Source: Proteromonas lacertae
Lineage: Eukaryota; Sar; Bigyra; Opalinata; Proteromonadidae
Assembly (NCBI GenBank): GCA_002245135.1
Contig: NGBS01000882.1
Span: forward strand, 1-64,000
DNA: 64,000 nucleotides
Reading direction: 5' to 3'
Part shown: one piece after another, positions 36,529 to 49,125 of the stretch
Layout of the letters: each line of letters begins with the position of its first letter
Position numbering within the stretch: the first letter of the stretch is position 1
Translations under genes and position numbers: made by a program
Notes under the pieces: model-generated
What the model was told of the DNA's origin: nothing
The model's input: the letters and a program-made list of their open reading frames with translations, nothing else
The model's database searches: none

Positions 36529-39500
36529 CTAAACTCTTATACCATTTTCATCATTCTTTTTACTTTTATCCTCTTCATCATTTTCTTCTAATCTCTTTTT
36601 CTGAGCATTTTTAAACTCATTCGGTTTATGATGAGAAGCTGTAACTACTTTTAATCTAACATAAAACACTATTCCAACAGCTATTATTATTACTACCACA
36701 ACAACACCACATGTTATTCCTACTATTACTCCTGTACTTGAACTTGATTCTATACAAGTATTTACTTCCATTCCCCATTCAACTTCATTATTACCTCTAA
36801 GCAAACAATCTCGATATATCACTCCTTCACCATCACATTTCATCGTCACTCTACCAATTTCAGATCTTGGCCATCTTCCATCTTTTTCACAATATAATGT
36901 TATTATCTCTAACTCTATAAATGTCTTATCTTCACCATAGTTGTTAGATACTGTTAATGTATAGTTTTTCATCTCACTTAATTCACTTGGTTCACCACTT
37001 ACCATTCCTCTTGTACTATCAAATTTTAAACCTCTTGGTAAATCAGGTGTTATTGAATATACTAAATTATCTCCTTTTACTATCACTAATGCAATTGGAG
37101 TTGAGATTTCTACATTCATTATTAAACTCACTCTTGGATCTATTATGGACTTAATTATTGGTTTATTATTCATTAAGAATATAAATTCGATTTCTATTAA
37201 TGTAGCTGCATTTACAGATGTTGAATTTGATCTGATTGAAAATGTAATTGTTTGGTTTAATACAGATTCATATACTGTTCCACTCACACTTCCTTCATTT
37301 TCTAATTTAAACACTAAACCAGGTATTTGTTCTATCATATATATAAATATAAAGAATATATATACTTGAACTTTCAAATATTAAGTCTTTTCCTACTACA
37401 CTGTATAATTTCTCATTTACTGGTTCTTTGATTTTTATTATTACTTTATCTACTTTACTCATTACAACTGGATATGGAGGAAGAGTTATTATGATAGTTA
37501 TTGGAACTGTTATTGGTTTATTTCCTGTTGTTGATCTTATATTGATTTGAATTGGAATATTTTGGTCTTTTGAATCAGAAGTATAAACTATTTTACCTTT
37601 CATTTTTCCACTTGTTCTATCAAGAACTAAACCATTTGGTAATGTGTCACTCGTTGTATATTCAAGATTCTTTCCAGTCACTTCCATGAATTCTATCTCA
37701 TTTTCTACTTCATAATAGAATGTGATATTATCAAATGAAGATAATAATATTGGATCATCACCAACTATTACAATTATTTCTACATCCATATAATAGGGTT
37801 CTTTTTCATCTTTATCTGTTACTACAAATCGATAAGATTCTTTACTTTCACCAAATACAGTTCCATATAAAAATCCTTCACTTCCATCGATATTTAATCC
37901 AGAAGGTAAACTAATTGATTCTTCACTTACATAATATTTCAAATTTTCACCAAATACTTTACAGAATTCTAATCTTTCATATTTTACTCCAGAGGTTAAA
38001 GTGATTGTTTTATTATAAGAAGAAATTACTGGATGAGGAGCAAGAACTGTTTCAATTGAGATTGTTGTTTCTGTTGTTCCTCCAGTTGCTTCAATGATTA
38101 TTGTTACTTCAGTTGTTGATAATAATCTTTCTCTTCTACCTTCTGTTACTTTTCCCGTCAAATAACCTGTTGTTTCATTTATATATAAACCAGGAGGAGC
38201 ATTTATCATTCTATAAGATATTATATTTCCTATTACATTCACAATTTGAATATTGATTTCTACCCCTAATTGAACTTCACATTTTTCTTGCTTTGATATT
38301 ATTACTGGTAGTTCTTCACATTCATTTGTTAATTGTCTCCAAGTTCCTCTATCACATATAAATGATTTTTCTTTATCTGTTGGATATTTACATTGTTGAT
38401 TTACAGTTCTACCATTTGGCGATTTTTCAAAGGATGTATTTCCATATACTTGAGATTCACAATATGTTAATGGACATGAAAGAAAGCCTAAGGTTTGAAC
38501 ATTGAATGTTGAATAAGTATCATCATTTAAATGATGAACTAAGATTTTCAAATGATGAAATACATCAGCTTTATCATAGAATGATGATTGATAATTTTTA
38601 TTTGATGAAGTTATTTTTGTATCATTTTCTTCCATTAATGTTATCCATGTTCCATTTTCTAATTCTCCTGTTAATTCTATATGCTTTGGAGCTCCTTTCT
38701 CCATACCACTTCCTAATTTTACTATAAAATTATTGAAATAATAATAATTATTGTCATTAAATTCTATTTCAGCATAAATTGGATTTTCTGGAAAATCTGA
38801 TGGTCTTTTGTCAGACCAAGATGATGTTCCTTCATACACAAATGCATTATCAGCTGGGTTTCTTGATCCAGGAGGATTTGCAGATATTACTCTTCCACCA
38901 TACGGATTGATTGCTGTACATCCATTTTCATCACCTCCTAATGGCATTACAAAGAATTTCAATTGAGGTAATGAAGTTTCTGATGAATGTCTATGTAATT
39001 CTACTGCTATTACATTTGCTGTTGATAATAATATTTCAGTTGGTAATATAAATCTTACTATTGTCAATTCTCTTTCTATTCCAGTTGCTTCATCATTCTC
39101 ATTTAATTCACCTACTCTAACATTTCTTCTTAAATACTCTTTTCCATTAATATATACCACTATTCCTGAATAATAATTCAATCTCATTATAAATGTAGAT
39201 TCTTCAGATCTTGATGATAAAGTCATTAGTTTTCTTAAATAAATTGCTTTGGTTGTTGATTGAGGTAAATTTGATATCAGTGAAGATTTCCATGGTTGAG
39301 AGAATGAAGGAAGATTCCAATCTTTTACATATTTGTCATTATAATTCCATTCAACAGCTAAATCAATTGTATATTTCACTATTCAATATAAGAATATATA
39401 TTAATAAATACAAAACTGTGTGATAGTTTGTGAAGCAAAAGCAGTTAATTTAACATTTGGAATGATAATTGTATCATACATCGTTATTGACACTGTATTA

Positions 39501-42477
39501 GAACCCCATCCATATCCTCCATCAAATTTAAATGTATACAATCCTTCTTTTGCACATATTTTATCAATTTTAACACCTGCTTTAAACATTTCACTTGATA
39601 TACTGTATATAGTTTTATCATCTATTAATATTTTCACATCAATACTATCTGAAATATATGCTTGTGTAATATTGTAAAATATTCTTAAAAACACATCACC
39701 TGCTTTTTCACAATCTTCTTCTTCTGTGTTTTCTGTACCAATCAATGTGAATGTGCAATTAGCTTTTCCATATGGACCGATTGCATATACAGTTATTCTA
39801 TTCAAGTATTATATATAAATGATTATACATAGTTTCGAATGTATTAGTAATTAATCCTGTAATTGCTCCAGTTTTTGTATTAAATGTTAAATCTTTTGGA
39901 AGATCTCCAGTTACTAATGTATAATTATCAATTATTCCTTTAGTAATTGGAAGTAAATTATTCACTTTTTCTTTCATTATTACAATAGTATCATTTCCAT
40001 AATTAAAACTTGGAATTCCAAAATCTATAAAGCAATAGAATAAACAAAAAAATACATAATGACAATGTCCTATCTAATGGTACTGAAGGTTTATACTTAT
40101 CTGATAAAATAACTACAGAACCATATAAAACATTTAATGTAATTTCTGCTCTAATATCTGTAGCGACAAATCGATAACTCTCTTCATTCAAACATGCAAA
40201 TGTTTCATCATAATAACCATTAGATATATCACCAACTTTAGCTATCCATTCTTTTACAACAACATTATTCATATCTCTTATTTCAAGAGTTAATTTTCCA
40301 TTATACCCCCTTTCGCAGTGATTGATATATATTTCTTATTACCTTCACATTTGGAAGTGAAGTGAATAGATATTGAACCACTACTTTGAATTGATCCAAC
40401 TCCTTTAGCAATAAATGTCAATCTATATTTTATATAAATATAAAAACAAAATGAATAATACTCAAATGAGTCTATATCAGTTGTAGGTTTTCCAATTATT
40501 ATTGTTTTACTTCCTGGAGTTGTTATTTCAATACCTTCTGGTAATTTACTGGTTATTTCATAGGATATTACATTTCCAACACCAGCTAATATCTCGTGGT
40601 TTAATCCATCTTCTTTAGCTACAGATACATTATTTCCTGCATTTTTACCTTCAATAAGATCATATAAATAAAATTCACTTGGTGGTTTTTCACTTTGAAT
40701 TTCGATATTTATTGTTGTTTCATATTTTTTACCATTTTCATATTCAAATGTGATTTTATAGGGAGATGATTGTTGATCTTCTCCAGTTGGAGTTCCATAT
40801 ATTGTTCCTTCAGGTGTTATATCTAAACCAACTGGTAAATCTCTATCTTTGGTTATTTGTTTTATCACTCCTTCTGGTTTGTAAATTACATTATTTGCTG
40901 AAATTGGTTCACTTTTTGTATAAATTGCTGATATGTATCTATATTGAACTTTACTATAAGGAGCTATTTAAATAACAATAATATAATAATAAATATACTA
41001 ATTAATGAATAAGAACCAATATTTTGAGATTCACAATTATCAGCAGACTCACCATAACACATATCCATCTTTATATTTGGATCATTTTTATGAAATGCAA
41101 CTTTGTATGTGAATTGATATAGACCAGGTGATTTAAATGTACATCTGAATCCTGTTGTATATTCTCCACATCTACCAATTCCCAGATTACAAACATCAGG
41201 AATGCTAAAACTATACGCATCATTTGATTGAGATATCATGAAATAATTACCTGCATTTGTAATATTTAAAAATCCAGTCCATTTTACTGCAAATGGAACT
41301 GTCATTTCTGAACCTAATCCTTCCCATACACCATCACCTTCTTTATAATCAATTACAGAATCAATTCTTTGAACTCTTAAATTTACATTACTATCACCTG
41401 GTTCATATACATTATCACAATATTCACTTGGAGTTGTCATTTTCATATAATAAGCACCAATTCCTGGAATTAACACTGTATCATCTTTAACAGCTATAGT
41501 AATAGTTTCAACATTTGATAAAGAGTTTAAATCATCACACACAACTTTATATTCTTTTGCTTCTTGTATTTCAGTAGCTGTACCTTTTATCCTATTTTCG
41601 AATGAAGATATTTCTAAGCCGGATGGAAGTGGTGGATCTACAGAACATGAATAATATGATCTAGAAGAGAGTGTAGTAAATGGAATTTCATCTTCTTGAC
41701 CTTTCACAAGTGTAAAATCAATTGTTGTAAATTGAATTCCTTTACCAGGAACAAAATTTTCTTTTTCTTCATCTCCAGTAACTTCTATTGATGTGGAAAG
41801 TATTTTTTCTCCTCCAATAATTGCATGAACTGTAATTCTATTTTAAAACATAGTATTAGAAATAATAATACGTAAATGGTGTTGAGCTTGCATCATATGC
41901 ATCATGAGGAACACTCATTACACCTGATGCTGTATCAACAGTTATTTTCGTTGATACTGATGTTTCTAATTCATATCTATTACTGCATAACAAATAATAA
42001 ATATACGAATCAACATCTCCATCAATTCTTGGTTCTAATGAAAAAGGATTGTAAGGTAGTGACTTCCACTTGCTACTTCCATAATGGAAATAAGTAGGTG
42101 CTGATCGAACTATATAAAACATAATAAAATGAAAAATACCTGAAATTGTTATTCTACTTTCTAAAACTTCACCAGAAGCAGATTTCAGTATTACTCTATG
42201 TTCTCTTGTTTTGCAAATACTACTAGGTCTTCCTGAAATCACTCCTGATTTTGGATTAAAAACCAATCCTTCACATAATTCACCAGTTATCGAATATTCA
42301 CCATATACATGAGTGACTGGACGGTTATCTTGGATTTTTGAACCAACAAAATAGGTTGAATCACTGTTTTTGTAAGTAAATTGAGTATGACTTGTTGCAA
42401 CAACAACTATACAGCATTAAAAAAACTAGTACTATACTAAATACACAAAACAGCAACGATAATACAGACATATTCAT
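36529..42477 (-). pseudogene. PIG-A, right copy, one-base frameshift
   Basis: Ten exons mirror the left copy: 42438-42477, 42140-42406, 41872-42109, 40999-41837, 40462-40963, 40056-40422, 39829-40024, 39412-39797, 37366-39378 and 36529-37331. In exon 6 one T is missing near 40308 (AAAGGGGG where the left copy has AAAGGTGGG), which breaks the frame around residue 665. All other exons, introns, the membrane helix and the tail match. Near the C-terminus it has Ser and Arg where the left copy has Asn and Lys. If the indel is real, only the left gene makes the 1883-residue protein. If it is a base-calling error, both are functional. Confidence 0.87.
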
Positions 42478-42785
42478 AATGCTGATTAAACACGCTGAAA
42501 ATATGAATTTTATTGGTTTATTTGTTGGGGTATGAAAAATCATTATTTTTCGAATTAAATATTTTTGATTGGTGTAAAGCAGCAAAATTATAATAAATTA
42601 TAGATGAATTACGAAGATATTGGAATGAATAAAAATAAAATTCATTAAGTGTATTGAAGTTTCTTCCAATTTTACTAAAGTAGGATAAAACAACCTACAT
42701 ACAATTTATCCATTATAAAACAATATATCCTATATATCAACAAAGAAATGCAATAATAATTATTATTATAATATTAAAATGATGA
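42478..42785. promoter_or_regulatory. Spacer between the Ariadne 3' end and the PIG-A start
   Basis: About 310 bp (mirror of 2437-2744) holding the Ariadne 3' end and the PIG-A upstream region. It is AT-rich with short inverted repeats, but nothing I can name as a promoter element. Confidence 0.5.
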
Positions 42786-44281
42786 TTATAGTATTGAACT
42801 GTCAATTGATTCTAATAAATTCTTTACAAATTGTTTGGTTCTAGTTGTATATCCCATCATATCAGATCGAAATTGACGAAATTCTTCATAAGGACGATTA
42901 TATGAAACAAATGGATCTAATTTCTTTTCTAATTGTTCATGTAATTCTTCAGTTAGACCATTTAATATAGATCGATGTTCATCGAATAGTCTATTTTGAG
43001 CATCTTTAGTTTGTAAATAATATCCATAAACATAACTCCAAGTTAATATTTGACGATTTTCTATCACTTGATCAACAGCATCTCTTAAAAATGATACTTC
43101 ATCTCGACTATGTCCTCTGTTTATTAATAATTCAATATGTTTTTCTATCTGAGGTTTTAAAGAAACACCAAAATCTTTTGATTTTTTATTGTTTATAAAT
43201 CTGTCGAAATAATATTGGTATATCTGTAATTCTGCTTTACAATTCTCCTTCTTTTGTTCTTCCTTACTTAAAGCTCCTTTCTTCTCCAATTCTTTATAAA
43301 TCGTACATTCATAATATCCACCAGTTTTACTACCATGTTTACTCCAATCTCCCATACATAACCAACAAAATTCATGTCCACATCCACCTACGGCTTTATT
43401 ACATGTCATATGATTACAACCTTGATTCTTTTCTATATTTGTATGACATTTTGGACATTGTTTTGTATTAGCTGTTAACCATTTTACATTTTCACCATCA
43501 TCAATACTTTTCTGATTCCAAGCTTTCACCATTTCACAAGTTGCTGGTCTATGTGGTTCTTCTAAACATTTGAAACAAAATGTTGTTTTACATTTTGGAC
43601 AAATCACATTTGATGAACCTCCACTTGGAAATTGACATATTAATGGACAATCTCTTCCTACACACCAATTATAATCAGGATTGTCATTTACAAATGATTT
43701 TATCATTAATCTTTCATATCTATCCCACATATTACTATCTAAAAATCTTTTAAAAACTTCATCAGGAATTCGTTGAGGACATTTATCTTCAAAGCATTTA
43801 CTGTTTATACAAGACATTCCTTTGTTAACTAACACGTTTAATTGCGTTTTCCAACAATTAACACAATATTCATGTCCACAACAAAGAGCAAAGAAATTAT
43901 CTTCACTATATTCATCACAACAAACAAAACACATATGAACACCTTTTTCTCTTTCAACTGGCTTTCCTTTATCAAAACCTAACTCTTTCCTTACTTGATC
44001 GAATTGGGATAAATAAATATCTTGAGCACGAATTGTATCCCATCTATATGCTCTGATTAAGGACATGGACTCATTATAATCTAAACTCAATGTATCGCAA
44101 ACCTTTTGAACTACATCTTTAATATCAGACAGAACTTGCATTTCATCAACAAAAGTATAAACAGGTTTGGACTGAATTCTATAATATTTTATTAATTTCA
44201 TTGATACTCTATAACTGGAACATCCTCATCATCTGAATATTCATATTCATCTCCGTCGTCCTCCTCTATATCAGAAGACAT
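42786..44281 (-). CDS. Ariadne-type RBR E3 ubiquitin ligase
   Basis: Exon 1 is 44208-44281, a 29-nt intron lies at 44179-44207, and exon 2 is 42786-44178, giving 488 residues. An acidic N-terminus (MSSDIEEDDGDEYEY) is typical of Ariadne proteins. A UBA-like region follows. RING1 (CFVCCDEY through CCGHEYCVNCW), the IBR and RING2 come next. RING2 contains GCNHMTC, whose last Cys corresponds to the catalytic thioester Cys of HHARI. A C-terminal Ariadne domain (RGHSRDEVSFLRDAV and onward) normally autoinhibits the enzyme until a neddylated cullin binds. All key Cys and His positions are present, so activity is expected. It transfers ubiquitin from an E2 by a RING/HECT-hybrid mechanism. A frameshifted twin lies at 942-2436. 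Confidence 0.95.
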
Positions 44282-44561
44282 TGTGAATTAAAAGAAGAAT
44301 TTTCGAAACCCCAAAAAATGAAAAACGTAATATCTCTACATTGTAAAAGTAAGTTAACATAATATGTATAAATACAATAGTATTTATCTATAATTATATC
44401 ATTAATAACCTCTTTTCTTACTTATTTGTAGATGAGCTGTAAAATGAAAAGAGTGCAAAAGATGAATAGAAATGTTGGAAATCATTTAGATAGGTAAATA
44501 TTTTGATTTATAAAAATGTAATCCAACAAAATATTCAACAATTATAGAAATAAACTATAAA

Positions 44562-46421
44562 TCATTTCTTAGTAGTAGTACTATTAAATAAAAGCAAATT
44601 CACACTGTTCAAAAACGCAGGAATTGAGTTAAAATCAGTAATATATCTCAAATATGTATCATTAAGTGAATGAATAAAGTCACTTTCTAGCAATTCATAA
44701 TTACCATCTTTCTTCACAAACAATATATAATCATCTTCATTCTCTGCATATATCGATATTAATTTATAAGTATCGTCTTTCATTTCAATATCATACCCAG
44801 TTAATGATGAAACAGCTTCTCTGAAATTTCCAGTGAATGTTTGAAAGACTTCTCGATATCTTTGTAACTTTTTCACATAATCAACATCGCCAGTAACTGG
44901 AAGAGGTGTAGTAGGAACAGTAGAAGCAATTTCTGGTTTTGTTTCTTTCAATTTTTCATTTTCTTCTTTTAAAAATTCAATCTCTTTTCGAAGTCTTTTG
45001 ATCATTTCCTGTTGTTGATCGATTATCGGATTCATTTTACTATGAAGTATTTTGGTTGTTGTTGGATTGAAGTTTCCTTTTCCTACTCTATTAATCAACT
45101 CAGCAACTTGATTCTCTAAATTGTCATTCTTTTTCATCAAGTCTTCATTTTCTTTTGTTAATTGATTTATATGTTTTTTCCATTCTTCTATTGTTGATCT
45201 TTCTAAATTCTCAGCATTTTCATTCCCATTATTATTGCAACTTTCAGTTATATATTGTGATAATAACAGCGAAGAATCAGGATGTGATGTAATATAATCA
45301 TTTATCTTCGTTGTTATTAATTTATTAGATTTTGTGTCATTTATCATTGAATAGATTAATCCTCGATAACTTTTAATATTCATTTCTAATAATGCATTCT
45401 ATAATAATAATACATATAAATAATTTATATATATATATATATATACATTCTTTTGTACTTCAATTTGACTTTCATTCAGTAAAGATAATCGTGTTGTTAC
45501 TTTTGAATATTTTTCTTCCGATTTTCCTTTCGTTTCTAACAACAATATCTGATCATTTCTAATCGTTTCAATGTATTGCATTAGATTAGTTAAAACTGTC
45601 TTTTTATCATCATATCCTTCTCCAATAATATTCAATACTTCATTTTCAAAATCTTTTTGCTCTTTCACTACAGTGTCATATTTTTGACGAAGTTCTGAAG
45701 TTTCATTTAATGTTAAAATAAGTGATTGATTTTGTTGTTTTAATGATTCTATTTCGTTCTTTAACACTTGTTGATCTCTTATTGATTTTTGAAGGTCATT
45801 TATTTTATTCAATAAATTTCTATTATCATCTCTTAACTTTGGAATCATATAATTCTCTGTTGGAACGTTATTCAACACTTTTTCTGTTGTGTATAATCTG
45901 AATTGGTCTTCTTTTGTTTCTATTTCTTTGTATAGTAATAGTTGATCATCTAGTAGTTTGTTATTCTGATTTGTTAATTCAGTTATGGTTTCTTTTACTT
46001 CTTTTAATAATTCTTTCGTTTCTTCTACTTGAGTCTTTAAAGATTGATTTTCTTTTTCTAAACACTCATTTTGTATTCTAAGTTGTATATTATCTTGTTC
46101 TACTTCTGTTACTTTGCTTTCTAATTCTGTATTCTTTTGTATTGCCTTCCAATACTTGCATTGATTATCATTATACTTTTTCTCAACTTCTGTTTTCTCA
46201 TTTCTTAGTTCTGTTAGTTTTTCTTTATATGTTCCATTTTCATATGTTAACAAATCTATGTGACACTGTAGTTGATTTATTGTTCGGTGATTATCATTCT
46301 ATTTTTATATAATCAAACAAAACTTACAGTCTCAGAAGTATCAATAATTTCATTCTCTTCATCCTGCTGACTTGAATAATTTTCACTTATTCTTAATCTC
46401 CTTTTCTTAATACTACTCATG
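44562..46421 (-). CDS. MAD1: MAD1 spindle assembly checkpoint protein
   Basis: Exons are 46328-46421, 45447-46298 and 44562-45398, with 29- and 48-nt introns, for about 593 intended residues. Long coiled coils fill the first two thirds. KILHSKMNP near residue 431 matches the Mad2-interaction motif (KVLHMSLNP in human MAD1). The C-terminal RWD-like domain is clear: YVKKLQRYREVF, LTGYDIEM, ISIYAENEDDYILF and NSIPAFLN. The stop is TGA. One oddity is a T-run at 46380-46384 that puts exon 1 one base out of frame with exon 2; a four-base run would fit. Exon 1 is therefore less certain. MAD1 holds Mad2 at unattached kinetochores to generate the anaphase-delay signal. The 3' part is duplicated at 1-663. 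Confidence 0.93.
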
Positions 46422-46504
46422 AAAATGACAAAACAAATAAATTAAGGTTTGGCTTGAATTGAGTTATTTTTTTCTTTCTTTTTCTCGATATTTAATTTGT
46501 CTAA
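46422..46504. promoter_or_regulatory. Divergent promoter of MAD1 and PRPF31
   Basis: Only 83 bp separate the two start codons. TTCAAGCCAA reads in the MAD1 direction at 46458-46449, 27 nt before its ATG. The same 10-mer lies 42 nt before the CFAP54 ATG, so it may be a core-promoter or start-site element. On the PRPF31 side there is a T-rich tract. Confidence 0.45.
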
Positions 46505-48042
46505 ATGGATGAAGTTGTATGATTCTATTTTGTTATTATAATAGGAGACAATTGAAGATGTTCTGAGAGCTGATTTAGATGATCTTGACTCAGATTCTGA
46601 AGAGAGTGATAACAATGAAAATAATAACAATAGTAACAAAATGGAAGAGGAGAATAATTCAGAAGAACAGTTGAGTGATGATAAGAAATCTGTATTACTT
46701 ACTTTTTTATTTTCTAGGTTATGACTACTTTAAAACCTGTAGATATTAACAATATATGTCGTTTACGTAATAGTAAAGAGTATGAGAATTTAATGACTGT
46801 ATAAATTACATTTTTATTTTAATATTACATTTATAGAGAGTTAGAGAGAATCTAAATAAATCAGTACAATCAATAACAAAAGGTGGAGATGAATATAAAT
46901 TAATAGTAGACTCAAACCAATACATCTCAGATATAACAGAAGAAATATTTTCAATTCAACAATTTGTGATTGATCATTATAGTATAAGATTCCCTGATTT
47001 GGAGAAAACAGTAGTAAATCCAACACAATATATGCAAGTAGTGAAGAAAATAGGGAATAATATGAATATAAATGTTGATACAGAATTTGAGAATATAAAT
47101 CCATCTGAAAAGATGATGATTAGTGTAATAGCAAGTTCATTAAAAACAGATCCACTTCCAGATAAAGAATTAAGCTTGATTGAACAAGCCTGCCAAGAAG
47201 GATTAGATTTAGATAAAGATCGAGATGATTTAATAAAATATGTCAGTTCCAGAATGAAATACATATGTCCAAATGTAAATGCATTACTCGGACCAGCATT
47301 AGCAGCCAAAATAGTAGGAAAAGCAGGTGGATTAGAAAAATTGTCAAATATGCCTTCCTGTAATATATTATTATTAGGTCAATTAAAACAATTTTCAAGC
47401 TCATTTTTATCTGCCTCAGCTATAAGACACAAAGGCTTTGTATATGATAGTGATGTAATTCAAGAATGTCCACCTGATTTAAGAACAAAAGCATGTAGAT
47501 TATTATCAAATAAATTAGTATTAGCTGCAAGATATGATTTAACCAATGGTAGTGGAAATAGCAATTACGGTGAGCAATTATTGAAGGATATAAAAGATAG
47601 AATAGAAAAGTGGCAAGAACCACAAAAATGTAAAACAAAGAAGATATTACCAGCTCCAGATCAAAAACCTACAAAAAGAAGAGGCGGAAAAAGAATTAGA
47701 AAGCGTAAAGAATTACTAGGTATGACAGAAATGAGAAAAAGACAGAATAGAATAATATTTGGTAATAGCACTGGTGAATATGGAGATACAGCTATGGGAT
47801 ATGACTTTGGATCATTAAATCAAGAAGGAAATGGTAATATAAGAATATTAAAGAAAGAGCAGAAAATCATAAAGAAAAAATCATTTGGCTTGAGTGGTAA
47901 GAGTAGTGGATTTTCTTCATCTTTTGCAATTACACCAGTTCAAGGATTAGAATTGAAGAATCCTGATTATAAGAGTAATACAGATAAGAAAGAGAAGTAT
48001 TTTTCCAGTACAAGTGGCTTTAGTAGTGTAGCTCCAAAGTAA
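46505..48042 (+). CDS. PRPF31: PRPF31, U4/U6 snRNP protein
   Basis: Four exons: 46505-46516, 46545-46691, 46718-46798 and 46837-48042. Introns are 28, 26 and 38 nt, and the total is 482 codons (481 residues). An acidic N-terminus precedes the NOSIC and Nop domains. Signature stretches are FPDLEKTV, GPALAAKIVGKAGGLEKLS, MPSCNILLLG and PPDLRTKACRLL. The Prp31 C-terminal domain includes RRGGKRIRKRKELLGMTE, KRQNRIIFG, TPVQGLEL and the terminal YFSSTSGF. The length is close to the human protein (499). It binds the U4 snRNA 5' stem-loop with the 15.5K protein and holds the U4/U6.U5 tri-snRNP together. It is divergent from MAD1. Confidence 0.97.
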
Positions 48043-48241
48043 ATATGATTCTTTATTTTTCTAATTATTATTTTTTGTTACTATGATTTGTTTGCCTATG
48101 CAATTATTGTATATCCATGAAATGTGTAGAAATTATGTTTTGTTAAAGAAGTAATGAATGATTGACATATGACATTGTCAGTAATTGTCAAAACAAAAAA
48201 ATTCTTTCTGTGTTTAATTCGTTTGTAATAAAAAGTAATTG

Positions 48242-48963
48242 ATGGTATTATAAATGTATTTAAGTAAATAGGAGTCTGAAATACTCGAACAATGGAATAA
48301 TTTCTCTGAAATGGAAGATAGAGATAAACAGAGAATAGAAGACTTTGCAAACTATTATGGAGTTATTCGTGTATATAAGATAAAATGAACTATACTATTA
48401 GACAATCGAAGAGCTAACTAGAATCAATAATTCAACTCCACTTCCAGATTATACAACTGAACTTCGTAATTTACTAATTGATGAAAGAAAGCAACGTGAA
48501 ATGTTGAATATTGAATTAGAATCTTTTATTAAAACGTAAATATTATTTTATTAATTCTTATAGATATAATTTGCACTTTACATTTGTTGAGAAAATAGTA
48601 AACGAGAATAATAAATCAGATAAAGTACTAACATTAAACGATAGTCAGTTTTCAATTCAAATTATTCAATTAATTACACAAATAAGAGATGCAATTGCTT
48701 TATTATCAAATGAAATGTTATTATCAACAGGTATTGATCAAATAAAAATAGCATCAGACAATATAAGAAGGTTAACAAGTCAACATGAACAAAATCCCCG
48801 AGCCAAAGAGATTCCAGCTTGTTTAAAGGAGTTTGCTGAGTTGTGTCATGGCTTATGCAGTGCATATGATAATACCCATACATGTAGAGCTGCAGATTAT
48901 GATAATATATATCAACAAGTAGAATTATTGATGACTACTATGAATATATATGCTCAGAGCTAA
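48242..48963 (+). CDS. Unrecognised helical protein (211 residues)
   Basis: Four exons are inferred: 48242-48244 (the ATG alone), 48272-48370, 48402-48535 and 48564-48963. Introns are 27, 31 and 28 nt and the phases close exactly (212 codons). A shorter alternative starts at the Met at 48311-48313. The protein is almost wholly helical. It has a charged N-terminus (EQWNNFSEMEDRDK), a central amphipathic stretch and a C-terminal half with three Cys and repeated QxxxL spacing, ending MTTMNIYAQS. There is no signal peptide, membrane helix or catalytic motif. I do not recognise the family. It follows PRPF31 by 199 bp in the same direction and converges with the HTH-like gene. Confidence 0.72.
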
Positions 48964-49125
48964 TTATTTAGATTATATATATATGTATGTATTTTTAAAT
49001 ATTTCCCTATAAAACACACATTTTAAATCTAATATGAAATCATAAATCATAAATCATAAATTTTAAATAGTATATTCTTTATTTATATTTTTATACATAA
49101 TATCCTTCTTTTTCAAGCCGTCGTG

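Larger units (their letters stand above)
33485..45226. repeat. Right arm of the 11.74 kb inverted repeat
   Basis: This is the reverse complement of 1-11738. The inner boundary is sharp at 33485, inside PIG-B. Homology reaches at least 45226, where the left arm runs off the window. In this arm PIG-B and the Ariadne gene are open, while PIG-A carries a one-base deletion. Confidence 0.95.

Noticed and set aside
1-45226. Inverted repeat as terminal repeats of a transposon or virus
   Set aside because: The arms contain ordinary spliced cellular genes, no integrase, polymerase or capsid genes lie between them, and the spacer genes are housekeeping or cytoskeletal.
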